Positions 36,290 to 44,898 of a DNA stretch of 64,000 nt are shown one piece after another. The stretch's first letter is position 1; each line of letters starts with the position of its first letter. The stretch spans positions 1 through 64,000 of the forward strand of contig CAMDFK010000018.1 in assembly GCA_945897465.1 (NCBI GenBank). The letters are read 5' to 3'. A model generated the notes under the pieces. The model ran no database searches and was not told the DNA's origin. It saw only the letters and a program-made list of their open reading frames with translations. The DNA is from Limnohabitans sp. Rim8. GTDB lineage: Bacteria > Pseudomonadota > Gammaproteobacteria > Burkholderiales > Burkholderiaceae_C. A program made the position numbers and the translations under genes.

Positions 36290-36967
36290 TCAGGGTGTCA
36301 CGCACCAAGGTGCCTGGTCATGCACCAGGCCCATCCACAAAGCCCAGGCCGACACCGACGCCAGCGCCAAACCGGCCACACGCATGCCCCAGGCCCCATC
36401 GCCCAATGTCTGCATGCGCAAAAACAACCATGGTCCTGCCCAGAGGCTGATGCTGCTGCCCAAAGCAAACAAAGCCATGGTGGCCGCGCCGTCCGCCGGC
36501 TGACTGGTCAAAGCCGCCACCATCAAGGCCGAGTAAAGCAAGCCGCAGGGCATCAAGGCCCATAAGCCACCCACCATCCAAGGCGCGGCCCGTCCCCATC
36601 GGCTGTTGAAAGAGCGCACACGCGCCCACAATCGGCGAGCCGCCGCATCGAGCCACACGGGTTGCCGTGCTTGCAATATGAGCAGCAAGCCCAACACCAG
36701 CGCGGTGAGGTGCAGCAAGGTCCAGACCGGGCGAATGGCAGCCGACTGCGTGGTCAGCCAGCCCAAGCCCTGCACGCTCGCCGCAGCCACTGCGCCCAAG
36801 AGCGCGTAGCCGCCCAGGCGGCCCAGCTGAAAGGCCAACAAGGCCTGCGCACGCCGCTCACCCGCCGCCTGGCCCAGGCCGGCGCAGGCTGCGCCGCACA
36901 TGGCCACGCAATGCGGCCCACCCAGCACCCCCATCATCAAGGCCGTGATGGCCAAAGAACTTTGCAT
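36290..36967 (-). CDS. SafE/UreH-like membrane protein of cbb3-oxidase loci
   Basis: 225-residue permease with about six membrane segments. MGVLGGPHCVAMCGAACAGL is the telling N-terminal motif, with two cysteines in a His-Cys/Met-Cys arrangement, and PCGLLYSALMVAAL appears in the second half. This sulfite-exporter/DsbD-like subfamily is frequently found near cco genes and has been linked to copper delivery or cytochrome maturation; here it lies downstream of hemN on the same strand. The assignment to oxidase maturation rests on context. Confidence 0.82.
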   Translation of the reverse strand: MQSSLAITALMMGVLGGPHCVAMCGAACAGLGQAAGERRAQALLAFQLGRLGGYALLGAVAAASVQGLGWLTTQSAAIRPVWTLLHLTALVLGLLLILQARQPVWLDAAARRLWARVRSFNSRWGRAAPWMVGGLWALMPCGLLYSALMVAALTSQPADGAATMALFALGSSISLWAGPWLFLRMQTLGDGAWGMRVAGLALASVSAWALWMGLVHDQAPWCVTP

Positions 36968-37050
36968 GGCTTGCTCGATTGAATGTCAATGGTGGGATTG
37001 TCGGCGATGCAGACCGCCCCCGATGCCCCCAGACCCAAGCCCTGTGCACA

Positions 37051-38433
37051 TCAAATGATTTTGGAAAACCGCGTGCGGTTGCGGTCGGCCTGAAGATAAC
37101 GGTCAAACACCATGGCCACGCCGCGCACAAAAAACCAGCCCATTGCCGTGACCTGAATGCCAGTCTCACTCAACTGCACCAAGCCTTGCGCTTGCATGTC
37201 TTCGAGTTGGCGCAACTCTGGCCCAAACAGGGTCTTGAAGTCGACCAGCCAGGCCAGGTTGATGGACTCGTATTGCAAATGCCCCTGGCACATGAGCGCC
37301 ATGATGACCGAGCGGCGGATCAGGTCGTCGCGCGTGAGGGCCAAGCCCCGCACCACCGGAAAGTGCCCCTGGTTAAGCAGATCGGCATACTCGTCCAGGG
37401 TCTTGGCGTTTTGACTGTATGTGGCGCCTATGCGACCGATCGAGGACACGCCCAGCGCAATCAGGTCGCAATCGGCCTGCGTGCTGTAACCCTGGAAATT
37501 GCGGTGCAAACGCCCCTGTCGTTTGGCCACGGCCAGCGCGTCACCCGGCAAAGCGAAGTGGTCCATGCCGATGTAGACATAGCCCGCATCGGTCAGCGCA
37601 TCGAGGGAGCGCGACAGCATGGCCACCTTGGCTGCACCTGCAGGCAGCTCTTGTGCGTGAATACGGCGCTGCGGCTTGAAGCGTTCGGGCAAGTGCGCGT
37701 AGGCATACAGCGCGATGCGGTCCGGACGCAGGCTTTTCACCTGCTCCAGCGTGCGGTCAAAAGACTCGGGGGTTTGCAGCGGCAAGCCGTAAATCAGGTC
37801 GACATTGACCGATTCAAAACCCAATCGGCGCGACGCCTCGACCAAAGCAAACACCTGACCTGCAGGCTGGATGCGGTGCACGGCATTTTGCACCGCAGGG
37901 TCAAAGTCCTGCACGCCGAAACTCAGGCGGTTGAAGCCCAACTCGGCCAGCACAGCCAGGCGGTTCTCGTCCACGGTGCGCGGGTCCACCTCGACAGCGT
38001 ATTCACCGCCCGGTGCAAATTCAAAGTGCTCGCGCAGCAGGGCCATCAGTTGGCGCAACTCCTCGTCACGCATGAAGGTGGGTGTGCCGCCGCCCAGATG
38101 CAACTGGCTGACCGATTGACCGCGCCCTAAGTGCCGGGTGTGCAACTCCACCTCTTTGCGCAGGTAACGCAAATAATCCGCAGCCCGCTCTTTGTGTTTG
38201 GTGATGATTTTGTTGCAGGCACAGTAATAGCAAAGCGATTCGCAAAACGGGATGTGCACGTACAGTGAAAGCGGTGGCTGCTTACCCACCGTCCCCGATT
38301 GGCGCTGCACCAACGCTTGCACGTAATCGTCCTCGCCAAAGGCTTCAACAAAACGGTCTGCCGTGGGGTAGGAGGTGTAGCGCGGGCCGGGCACGTCAAA
38401 GCGTGTCAGCAATTGCGGTGTGATGACGGACAT
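37051..38433 (-). CDS. hemN: Oxygen-independent coproporphyrinogen III oxidase
   Basis: Radical-SAM enzyme that decarboxylates coproporphyrinogen III in haem synthesis without oxygen. SLYVHIPFCESLCYYCACNK holds the CxxxCxxC cluster and the extra Cys of genuine HemN; LHLGGGTPTF and VEVDPRTVDENRL are other signatures, and the C-terminal domain runs to RTRFSKII. The 460-residue length matches HemN and not the shorter HemW. A palindromic FNR box lies 70 bases upstream, so anaerobic induction is expected. It diverges from fnr. Confidence 0.95.
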   Translation of the reverse strand: MSVITPQLLTRFDVPGPRYTSYPTADRFVEAFGEDDYVQALVQRQSGTVGKQPPLSLYVHIPFCESLCYYCACNKIITKHKERAADYLRYLRKEVELHTRHLGRGQSVSQLHLGGGTPTFMRDEELRQLMALLREHFEFAPGGEYAVEVDPRTVDENRLAVLAELGFNRLSFGVQDFDPAVQNAVHRIQPAGQVFALVEASRRLGFESVNVDLIYGLPLQTPESFDRTLEQVKSLRPDRIALYAYAHLPERFKPQRRIHAQELPAGAAKVAMLSRSLDALTDAGYVYIGMDHFALPGDALAVAKRQGRLHRNFQGYSTQADCDLIALGVSSIGRIGATYSQNAKTLDEYADLLNQGHFPVVRGLALTRDDLIRRSVIMALMCQGHLQYESINLAWLVDFKTLFGPELRQLEDMQAQGLVQLSETGIQVTAMGWFFVRGVAMVFDRYLQADRNRTRFSKII

Positions 38434-38502
38434 GTGTCTGCCCCTTAATTCGAATGTGTACAGAACAAGTCATCACTTTGCCCGCATGCATCTGGCCATG
38501 TT

Positions 38503-38516
38503 TTGACTCAGGTCAA
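38503..38516. promoter_or_regulatory. FNR box between hemN and fnr
   Basis: TTGAC-TCAG-GTCAA is a perfect 5-bp inverted repeat with the FNR/ANR spacing, one base per half-site from the TTGAT consensus. It centres 76 bases before hemN and 131 bases before fnr, so a class II site for hemN fits best, with a possible effect on fnr itself. Confidence 0.75.
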
Positions 38517-38640
38517 ACCCTCTACCGGTTTTTCGGGATTTCGAACAAGGACCGGGTATACCCGCAAATAAAGCCGTTTTTTCCGTATAAGCTCAAGTCT
38601 TGATCCAAGGCAAATCCATTGCGCAACCAAGAGATAAACC

Positions 38641-39363
38641 ATGAATCCACAAGCCATCAAAGTCGCCTGCTCCAATTGCAACTTGCGCGAGTTGTGCATG
38701 CCTATGGGCCTGAGCGACCATGACCTCAACCGCCTTGATGATTTGGTGGCTGTACGCCGCAAAGTCAAACGCGGTACGCATTTGTTCAGCAACGGCGACA
38801 GGTTCACGTCGCTCTACGCCATCCGCACCGGCTTTTTCAAGACCTGCCTGGCCACCGAAGATGGGCGTGATCAGGTCACAGGCTTTCAGATGGCGGGCGA
38901 GATCATTGGTCTGGACGGCATCGTGAACGACCAGCACAGCTGCGATGCGGTGGCCCTGGAAGACGCCGAGGTGTGTGTCATGCCATTTGACCGGATCGAA
39001 GAAATTTCGCGCGAAGTGACCGCTTTGCAGCACCATGTGCACAAGATCATGAGCCGAGAGATCGTGCGCGAGCATGGCGTGATGCTGCTTTTGGGCAGCA
39101 TGCGGGCCGAAGAAAGATTGGCCGCTTTTTTGCTGAATCTGGTGCAACGTTTGCACGCCCGTGGTTTTTCACAGTCCGAGCTGGTTCTGCGCATGACGCG
39201 CGAAGAAATTGGCAGCTACCTGGGCCTGAAGCTCGAAACCGTTAGCCGTACGTTTTCGAAGTTTGTGGAAGACGGCACCGTGGAAGTCAAGCAGCGCCAT
39301 GTGCGCATTCTGGACACCGAGGGCCTTCAACGCCTGGTCAACAACACCGCACATTGCCACTGA
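38641..39363 (+). CDS. fnr: Fnr-type oxygen-sensing transcriptional regulator
   Basis: CRP/FNR-family activator, 240 residues. N-terminal cysteines Cys10, Cys13 and Cys19 (ACSNCNLRELC) plus an internal Cys in DQHSCDAVAL form the oxygen-labile [4Fe-4S] site of true FNR proteins. The cyclic-nucleotide-like barrel spans about 25-140 and the helix-turn-helix has MTREEIGSYLGLKLETVSRTFSK, with E--SR recognition residues that read TTGAT half-sites. Its likely targets lie in the window: boxes at hemN, ccoN and uspA. It starts at ATG 38641. Confidence 0.95.
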   Translation: MNPQAIKVACSNCNLRELCMPMGLSDHDLNRLDDLVAVRRKVKRGTHLFSNGDRFTSLYAIRTGFFKTCLATEDGRDQVTGFQMAGEIIGLDGIVNDQHSCDAVALEDAEVCVMPFDRIEEISREVTALQHHVHKIMSREIVREHGVMLLLGSMRAEERLAAFLLNLVQRLHARGFSQSELVLRMTREEIGSYLGLKLETVSRTFSKFVEDGTVEVKQRHVRILDTEGLQRLVNNTAHCH

Positions 39364-39402
39364 AGTTGGTGGATCAGCACTGAACAGTGCTGTTCGGTGC
39401 TT

Positions 39403-39639
39403 TCAGCGGTTCACATCGGCAGAGGACATGCCCAACAAAAGGGTCAAGGCACTGGAGACCATGGCCAAGGCCCAGAAATCAAAAAAGGCCAGCGTGTAAA
39501 TCGCTTGTCTGGACAGGTCCAAGCCATGTCCGAACCAGTGCAGGTCTTGTGGATCAACAAAAGCGAACACCAGCACTTCCAACAGGCCTGCGACCAAAAA
39601 GGCCGGCCAGGCGATCCACATCCAACGTTGAGCAAGCAT
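39403..39639 (-). CDS. Small membrane protein at the end of the cco operon
   Basis: A 78-residue protein from ATG 39639, preceded by AGGGAGA, with two hydrophobic helices (about 8-28 and 47-72) joined by DPQDLHWFGHGLDLSRQ. It directly follows ccoH by 16 bases on the same strand and is the last gene of the operon. I do not recognise a named family. A role in cbb3 assembly is possible only by position. The same frame is open further upstream to 39891, but that part overlies ccoH. Confidence 0.75.
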   Translation of the reverse strand: MLAQRWMWIAWPAFLVAGLLEVLVFAFVDPQDLHWFGHGLDLSRQAIYTLAFFDFWALAMVSSALTLLLGMSSADVNR

Positions 39640-39655
39640 CGTGTCTCCCTTAGGG

Positions 39656-39940
39656 TCAGGGTTTGGTGGGTTCAGCAGCAGGTGCTTGCAGTGCGGCGGG
39701 CAACTCGCCTGTGGCCGCATGGTTGCGTCCTTGCATGGCCGGGACATGGGTGATGCCTTGGCGCTCTTGCATGGCGGTGCGTGGCGTGACATTGAGCACC
39801 GGGTCCGGGTTGGTCGCTGCAATGTAGAACGTGATGAAACCGGCCACCACCACCACGGCGGGGCCACCCACCACCATCCACACCAAACCAAAACGCCACC
39901 AGGGTTGCCCCTCTTTGCTCACATTCAGAACCTTGTTCAT
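39656..39940 (-). CDS. ccoH: FixH/CcoH family cbb3 oxidase assembly protein
   Basis: A 94-residue protein with one membrane helix (about 16-42, WWRFGLVWMVVGGPAVVVVA) and a short periplasmic part that reads FITFYIAATNPDPVLN, then a Pro/Ala-rich tail. Position after ccoG and this topology match the FixH/CcoH subunit needed to assemble or stabilise cbb3 oxidase. It is shorter than FixH proteins of alpha-proteobacteria (about 150), as is usual for the betaproteobacterial form. Confidence 0.82.
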   Translation of the reverse strand: MNKVLNVSKEGQPWWRFGLVWMVVGGPAVVVVAGFITFYIAATNPDPVLNVTPRTAMQERQGITHVPAMQGRNHAATGELPAALQAPAAEPTKP

Positions 39941-39966
39941 GGCTGTCTTTCAAAAATAGAGGTCAC

Positions 39967-41424
39967 TCAGCGAGGGACCAGAAACACGGTTTTTTCGCTC
40001 AACTGACCCACCGATTGGCCATCTGCCGATCGGGACTCGATGCGGAAATGGATCGGGTGCGAACCTGCGGGCGCAGCGTCGTAGGGCACTTGCAATCGCA
40101 CGGACACCCAACGCGACTCTGTGGCACCCACGTCAACCAGCGACTCAGTGGCCAGACTCAGGCCCGGCAGACCATCGACTTGCAACTGGAAACTCAAGTT
40201 CTGCTCAGCCGCATTCATGATTTGCAGGCGGTACACGTTTTCAATTTTGCCGCCCGCCACAATGCGGGCCATGGTGGCGCGGTCGCGCACGATGTCCACC
40301 TTGAATGGCTCGCGGCTCCACAAGGACAGCCCCACCCCGATGATGATGGCCCACAGCACCGCGGTGTAAACCAAGACACGCGGGCGAAAAATGCGGCGCA
40401 CGGTTTGCGCCCAAGTCCAGCCCTTGTCCATGGCATTTTGCGTCGAAAACTTGATTAGGCCGCGCTCGTAACCGACCTTGTCCATCACGTTGTTGCACAC
40501 GTCCACACAAGCGCCGCTGCCAATGCACTCGTACTGCAGGCCTTTGCGGATGTCGATGCCGGTGGGGCAGACCTGAACACACAAGGTGCAGTCCACACAT
40601 GCGCCCAAACCCAGCGCCTTGGGGTCAGCTTTTTTAGACCGGGCACCACGCGGCTCGCCTCGCGCCTCGTCGTAGGTGACGATCAGGGTGTCCTTGTCGA
40701 ACATGGCGCTCTGAAAACGGGCATAGGGGCACATGTACTTGCACACCTGCTCGCGCATGAAGCCTGCATTGCCATAGGTGGCGAAGCTGTAAAACAGGAT
40801 CCAGAAAATTTCCCAGGGCCCAAAACCCAGCGAGAAGATCGATGCGGTCAATTCGCGGATCGGCGTGAAGTAACCGACAAAACTGAAACCGGTCCAAAGC
40901 GACAACACAATCCAAGCGAGTTGCTTGCCGGTTTTGCGCCAGAGCTTGTTGAAGCTCATCGGTGCATCGTCCAGGCGCATGCGGGCCGATCGATCGCCTT
41001 CAAACTGGCGCTCGATCCAGATGAAAATTTCGGTGTACACGGTTTGTGGGCAGGCAAAGCCGCACCACAGACGCCCCGCCACAGCCGTGAACAAAAACAG
41101 CGACAAGGCCGAGATGACCAGCAAAGCCGTCAGGTAAATGAAGTCCTGCGGGTAGAGCACGAGGCCGAAGATGTAGAACCTGCGGGCGCCCAAGTCAAAC
41201 AGCACTGCCTGGCGCTGCCCCCACTCCAACCAAGGCAGGCCGTAGAAGACCAATTGCGTGATCACCACCATGAGCCAACGCCATTTGGCAAACACGCCCT
41301 GAACACTGCGCGGGTAGATTTTTTGATGCGCTTGGTACAGCGACACCATTTCCATATCACCCTCGGCGGGCACCGGAGTGATCGGGATCACGCTGCGGGA
41401 GGGACGATCATCGGAGGTGGACAA
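39967..41424 (-). CDS. ccoG: Cytochrome c oxidase accessory protein CcoG
   Basis: Membrane iron-sulfur protein of 485 residues, reported in other bacteria to reduce Cu(II) for cbb3 assembly. Five membrane segments lie in the N-terminal half and near 345-365. CGFACPQTVYTEIF and REQVCKYMCPYARFQ are early Cys motifs; two ferredoxin clusters follow in CVDCTLCVQVCP and CIGSGACVDVCNN; an Ig-like C-terminal domain ends it. The only start before the conserved region is TTG 41424, with AAGGT upstream. It follows ccoP by 58 bases containing a hairpin. Confidence 0.93.
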   Translation of the reverse strand: MSTSDDRPSRSVIPITPVPAEGDMEMVSLYQAHQKIYPRSVQGVFAKWRWLMVVITQLVFYGLPWLEWGQRQAVLFDLGARRFYIFGLVLYPQDFIYLTALLVISALSLFLFTAVAGRLWCGFACPQTVYTEIFIWIERQFEGDRSARMRLDDAPMSFNKLWRKTGKQLAWIVLSLWTGFSFVGYFTPIRELTASIFSLGFGPWEIFWILFYSFATYGNAGFMREQVCKYMCPYARFQSAMFDKDTLIVTYDEARGEPRGARSKKADPKALGLGACVDCTLCVQVCPTGIDIRKGLQYECIGSGACVDVCNNVMDKVGYERGLIKFSTQNAMDKGWTWAQTVRRIFRPRVLVYTAVLWAIIIGVGLSLWSREPFKVDIVRDRATMARIVAGGKIENVYRLQIMNAAEQNLSFQLQVDGLPGLSLATESLVDVGATESRWVSVRLQVPYDAAPAGSHPIHFRIESRSADGQSVGQLSEKTVFLVPR

Positions 41425-41445
41425 AACGCAGACCTTGGTTTAATT

Positions 41446-41472
41446 CCTGCAACAGGGCAAGCTTGTTGCAGG
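41446..41472 (-). terminator. Hairpin between ccoP and ccoG
   Basis: A 9-bp inverted repeat CCTGCAACA/TGTTGCAGG around a 9-base loop fills most of the 58-base gap. It lacks a T-run, so it is unlikely to be a full terminator; it may protect the ccoNOQP mRNA 3' end or lower ccoGH expression. Confidence 0.5.
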
Positions 41473-41481
41473 AGAGTTACA

Positions 41482-42414
41482 TCACTTGGCAGGACTGGCT
41501 GCAGCGCTGGCCACAGCGTTGTTGGACAAGCCCCAGACATAGGAAGCGAGGACATGGATCTGGCCTTCGGTCAACTTGGCCGCTTGTGCGGGCATCTGGT
41601 TGACCTTGCCGTTGTTGATGATGTTCACGATGGCGTTCTCACCCCAGCCGTGCAACCAGATGTCGTCGGTCAGGTTGGGCGCACCCATGGCATGGTTGCC
41701 TTTGCCGTCCATGCCGTGGCAAGCCGCGCAAGCACCGAACTTGGATTTGCCCAGCGATGCTCGTAGCGAGTCGTGCGGGCTACCTGACATGCTCAACACA
41801 TAGTGCGCCACGTTGCGCACATCTTCGGGCGTGCCCACTGCGGCGGACATCGGCGGCATGTTGCCGGCACGGCCTTGCACCAAGGTGGCTTTGATCGCAT
41901 CGGGGGTGCCACCGTACAGCCAATCGGCATCGGCCAGGTTGGGGAAGCTCTTGCTGCCGCGTGCGTCAGAGCCGTGGCACTGTGCGCAGTTGTTCATGAA
42001 CAGTCGGTCACCAATGGCCAGCGCCTGTGGGTCTTTGGAGACTTCTTCGGGTGGCATACCCGAGAACTTGGCATATAAAGGGGCCACTTCGGCATTGCCT
42101 TTGGCCACTTCAGCCTCGTACTGACCGGCCGAAGACCAGCCAAATTTGCCGGCAAAGTTACCTGCACCCGGGTACATGGCCAGGTAAACGAAGGCAAAAA
42201 TGACCGTGATGATGAACAAACCCACCCACCAACGGGGCAGCGGGTTGTTCATTTCACGCAAGTCACCGTCCCAGACGTGGCCGGTGGTGTTGTCGTTGGC
42301 GGTCATGGCCTTGGCCTTGCCGCTGAACCACAACAAAAGCAGACAGGCAATGATGCTGACCAGCGTGATGCCGGCCACATACAAGTGCCAGAAGTTGCTG
42401 ATGAAGTCACTCAT
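41482..42414 (-). CDS. ccoP: cbb3-type cytochrome c oxidase subunit III (CcoP)
   Basis: Membrane-anchored dihaem cytochrome c of 310 residues that brings electrons to CcoN. Two membrane helices occupy about 8-28 and 58-78 (PRWWVGLFIITVIFAFVYLA), followed by two class I haem sites, CAQCH at about 139-143 and CAACH at about 229-233, each with a distal Met. AAGGA precedes ATG 42414. In the expected place after ccoQ. Confidence 0.96.
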   Translation of the reverse strand: MSDFISNFWHLYVAGITLVSIIACLLLLWFSGKAKAMTANDNTTGHVWDGDLREMNNPLPRWWVGLFIITVIFAFVYLAMYPGAGNFAGKFGWSSAGQYEAEVAKGNAEVAPLYAKFSGMPPEEVSKDPQALAIGDRLFMNNCAQCHGSDARGSKSFPNLADADWLYGGTPDAIKATLVQGRAGNMPPMSAAVGTPEDVRNVAHYVLSMSGSPHDSLRASLGKSKFGACAACHGMDGKGNHAMGAPNLTDDIWLHGWGENAIVNIINNGKVNQMPAQAAKLTEGQIHVLASYVWGLSNNAVASAAASPAK

Positions 42415-42451
42415 GGAGTTTCCTTAAATTATTAGAGTTCTGGAGGACCGC

Positions 42452-42592
42452 TCAGTCATCCTGGCGAAACGGCAATTGCGCCGCTTCGTCGAAGCTGGCT
42501 TGGTTGCGCCGAGACCAAGCCCAGACCACGATGCCAATGAAGGCCAGGAAGGCCAGGACAGTCACGATGGATCGGAGAGTATTGGTGTCCAT
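42452..42592 (-). CDS. ccoQ: cbb3-type cytochrome oxidase subunit CcoQ
   Basis: A 46-residue protein reading MDTNTLRSIVTVLAFLAFIG and then VVWAWSRRNQASFDEAAQLPF: one membrane helix and a soluble tail with the FDEAA motif typical of CcoQ/FixQ. It lies between ccoO (9 bases) and ccoP (37 bases), the canonical place. CcoQ stabilises the interaction of CcoP with the CcoNO core. Confidence 0.93.
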   Translation of the reverse strand: MDTNTLRSIVTVLAFLAFIGIVVWAWSRRNQASFDEAAQLPFRQDD

Positions 42593-42601
42593 GTCTGAGC
42601 C

Positions 42602-43228
42602 TTATTTGCGGTGAACGCCAAGAACTTGAAGATAAGCAATGACGGCATCCAATTCGGTTTTGCCTTTGACTTCATCGGGTGCTTTGGCCAACTCTTCATC
42701 GGCGTAAGGTGCACCCAAAGTCCGCAGAGCTGACATGCGTGCCACCACAGTGGCGTGGTCAGCTGCAGTCTTTTCCAACCATGGGTAAGCTGGCATGTTG
42801 GACTCGGGCACCAAATCACGGGGATTGATCAGATGAATGCGGTGCCACTCATCGCTGTAGCGACCACCCACGCGGGTCAAATCAGGGCCTGTGCGCTTGC
42901 TGCCCCATTGGAAGGGACGGTCGTAAACAAACTCGCCTGCCAAGGAATAAGAGCCGTAACGCAAGGTTTCAGCACGGAAGGGGCGAATCATCTGCGAGTG
43001 GCAGTTGTAACAACCCTCGCGCACATACACATCACGCCCCACCACTTGCAAAGCGGTGTAAGGCTTGAGGCCAGGCACCGGTTCGGTGGTGGACTTTTGG
43101 AAGAACAGGGGCACGATTTCGACCATGCCACCGACCAACAAGACGATGAAGATCAGAACGATCATCAAAAAATTGTTGGTCTCGACTTTCTCATGTGACA
43201 AGCCGCCTGATTTTGGGTTTTGAGCCAT
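42602..43228 (-). CDS. ccoO: cbb3-type cytochrome c oxidase subunit II (CcoO)
   Basis: Membrane-anchored monohaem cytochrome c, 208 residues. One N-terminal helix ([20 protein letters not shown]) precedes the haem site CYNCH in [15 protein letters not shown], and a conserved NMPAYPWL carries the axial Met. It starts at ATG 43228, 13 bases after ccoN. Length and motifs are standard for CcoO/FixO. Confidence 0.96.
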   Translation of the reverse strand: MAQNPKSGGLSHEKVETNNFLMIVLIFIVLLVGGMVEIVPLFFQKSTTEPVPGLKPYTALQVVGRDVYVREGCYNCHSQMIRPFRAETLRYGSYSLAGEFVYDRPFQWGSKRTGPDLTRVGGRYSDEWHRIHLINPRDLVPESNMPAYPWLEKTAADHATVVARMSALRTLGAPYADEELAKAPDEVKGKTELDAVIAYLQVLGVHRK

Positions 43229-43241
43229 GTTTTATTTCTCC

Positions 43242-44684
43242 TCAGTGTGCTGGTGCGAGTGTCAGGATTTGGACCTCCACCGAACGGCCCATGGTCACGG
43301 TCTTGAAGGTGTTCCAAAGCATGATGACCATGCCACCCAGGTACAACACGCCACCCAGCAAACGCAAGGCATAGAACGGGAAGGTGGCTTTGACGGACTC
43401 CACAAAGGTGTAAGTCAAGGTGCCGTCGGCGTTGATTGCACGCCACATCAGGCCTTGCATCACACCGGCAATCCACATCGCAGCGATGTAAATCACGATG
43501 CCGATGGTGGCGGTCCAGAAGTGGATTTCAATGGCCTTGACGCTGTACATCTGCTTTTGGCCAAAAAGGCGTGGAATCAGGTAGTACATGGAGCCCATGG
43601 TCACCAGACCCACCCAACCCAAGGCACCCGAGTGCACATGGCCCACGGTCCAATCGGTGTAATGGCTCAGTGCGTTGACTGTTTTGATGGACATCATCGG
43701 ACCTTCAAAGGTCGACATGCCGTAGAAAGACAGGGACACGATCAGGAAACGCAGGATCGGGTCATCACGCAATTTGTGCCAGGCACCCGACAAGGTCATG
43801 ATGCCGTTGATCATGCCGCCCCAGCTGGGGGCCAACAAAATGAGGGAGAAGACCATGCCCACAGACTGGGTCCAGTCCGGCAAGGCGGTGTAGTGCAGGT
43901 GGTGAGGGCCGGCCCACATGTAAGTGAAGATCAGCGCCCAGAAGTGCACGATCGACAAGCGGTACGAGTAAACAGGACGCTCGGCTTGCTTGGGGATGAA
44001 GTAATACATCATGCCCAGGAAACCAGCGGTGAGGAAGAAGCCCACGGCGTTGTGGCCGTACCACCATTGCACCATGGCGTCTTGCACGCCCGCATAAGCA
44101 GAATACGAGTGCAGCAGGTCCGTGGGCAACTGGATGTTGTTGACGATGTGCAACAAAGCCACGGCGATGATGAACGCACCAAAGAACCAGTTGGCCACAT
44201 AAATGTGACGCACTTTGCGAATGCCCACCGTGCCAAAGAACACAAAAGCAAACGCCACCCACACCACAGCGATCAGCAAGTCGATGGGCCAAATCAGCTC
44301 GGCGTACTCCCGGCTTTGGGTCAGACCCAAAGGCAAAGAGATGGCGGCCAAAACAATGACCAGCTGCCAACCCCAAAAGGTGAAAGCGGCCACTTTGTCG
44401 TTGATCAGGCGCACATTGCAGGTGCGCTGCACCACGTAATAGGTGGCTGCAAACAAGCCACAGCCACCAAACGCAAAAATGACCGCGTTGGTGTGCAAGG
44501 GCCGCAGACGGCCATAGCTGAGCCAGGAAATGCCGAAATTGAGCTCCGGCCAAGTGAGTTGAGCCGCAATGATCACGCCCACCAGCATGCCCACCACACC
44601 CCAAACCACCGTCATGATGGCGAACTGCCTGACAACTTTGTCGTTGTAGGTCGTCGCCTGCGTATTGGCAAATTGCATTTTCAC
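43242..44684 (-). CDS. ccoN: cbb3-type cytochrome c oxidase subunit I (CcoN)
   Basis: Catalytic subunit with high-spin haem b3-CuB, reducing oxygen to water at low oxygen tension and pumping protons. Of 480 residues with about 12 helices. [18 protein letters not shown] holds a haem-b ligand His, [23 protein letters not shown] the CuB histidines, and [14 protein letters not shown] the haem ligands near helix X. The start ATG 44684 has AGAGGTG upstream. A perfect FNR box is 58 bases before the start. Confidence 0.97.
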   Translation of the reverse strand: MKMQFANTQATTYNDKVVRQFAIMTVVWGVVGMLVGVIIAAQLTWPELNFGISWLSYGRLRPLHTNAVIFAFGGCGLFAATYYVVQRTCNVRLINDKVAAFTFWGWQLVIVLAAISLPLGLTQSREYAELIWPIDLLIAVVWVAFAFVFFGTVGIRKVRHIYVANWFFGAFIIAVALLHIVNNIQLPTDLLHSYSAYAGVQDAMVQWWYGHNAVGFFLTAGFLGMMYYFIPKQAERPVYSYRLSIVHFWALIFTYMWAGPHHLHYTALPDWTQSVGMVFSLILLAPSWGGMINGIMTLSGAWHKLRDDPILRFLIVSLSFYGMSTFEGPMMSIKTVNALSHYTDWTVGHVHSGALGWVGLVTMGSMYYLIPRLFGQKQMYSVKAIEIHFWTATIGIVIYIAAMWIAGVMQGLMWRAINADGTLTYTFVESVKATFPFYALRLLGGVLYLGGMVIMLWNTFKTVTMGRSVEVQILTLAPAH

Positions 44685-44741
44685 CTCTTGTTTTTAAAAA
44701 AATCTACTTTTGGAGTTTGCCCGGCTGGGCGCCTTGGACAC

Positions 44742-44755
44742 TTGATCAAAATCAA
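44742..44755. promoter_or_regulatory. FNR box ahead of ccoN, overlapping the end of ccoS
   Basis: TTGAT-CAAA-ATCAA is an exact consensus FNR site. It centres 64 bases upstream of ccoN, suiting a class II promoter with transcription from near 44707. The site overlaps the last codons and stop of ccoS (44752-44754), so ccoNOQPGH have their own oxygen-controlled promoter even though ccoIS lies just upstream. Confidence 0.9.
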
Positions 44756-44889
44756 TCGTCACGCAAAATACGATCGCCTTCGGCCTCAATGTCTTCAAAT
44801 TGGCCACGGTCAATGGCCCACCAAAGGCCCGCCAAGATGAAAAACACCAAGGCCACAGACAAAGGAATCAGCAAATAAAGAATGTCCAT
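44752..44889 (-). CDS. ccoS: cbb3-type cytochrome oxidase assembly protein CcoS
   Basis: A 45-residue protein reading MDILYLLIPLSVALVFFILA, then GLWWAIDRGQFEDIEAEGDR and ILRDD. The single helix followed by W-x-DRGQFED(I/L)E is the CcoS signature. It starts 9 bases after the ccoI stop and ends inside the FNR box for ccoN. CcoS is needed to put haem and copper into cbb3 oxidase. Confidence 0.93.
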   Translation of the reverse strand: MDILYLLIPLSVALVFFILAGLWWAIDRGQFEDIEAEGDRILRDD

Positions 44890-44898
44890 GCTGTTTTC

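Noticed and set aside
39375-39392. Hairpin CAGCAC/GTGCTG after fnr as a terminator
   Set aside because: The 6-bp stem has no T-run after it; too weak to call.
43227-44840. A 537-codon plus-strand frame opposite ccoN
   Set aside because: Its His/Gln/Asp-rich sequence is the complement of ccoN; no motif or ribosome-binding site supports it.
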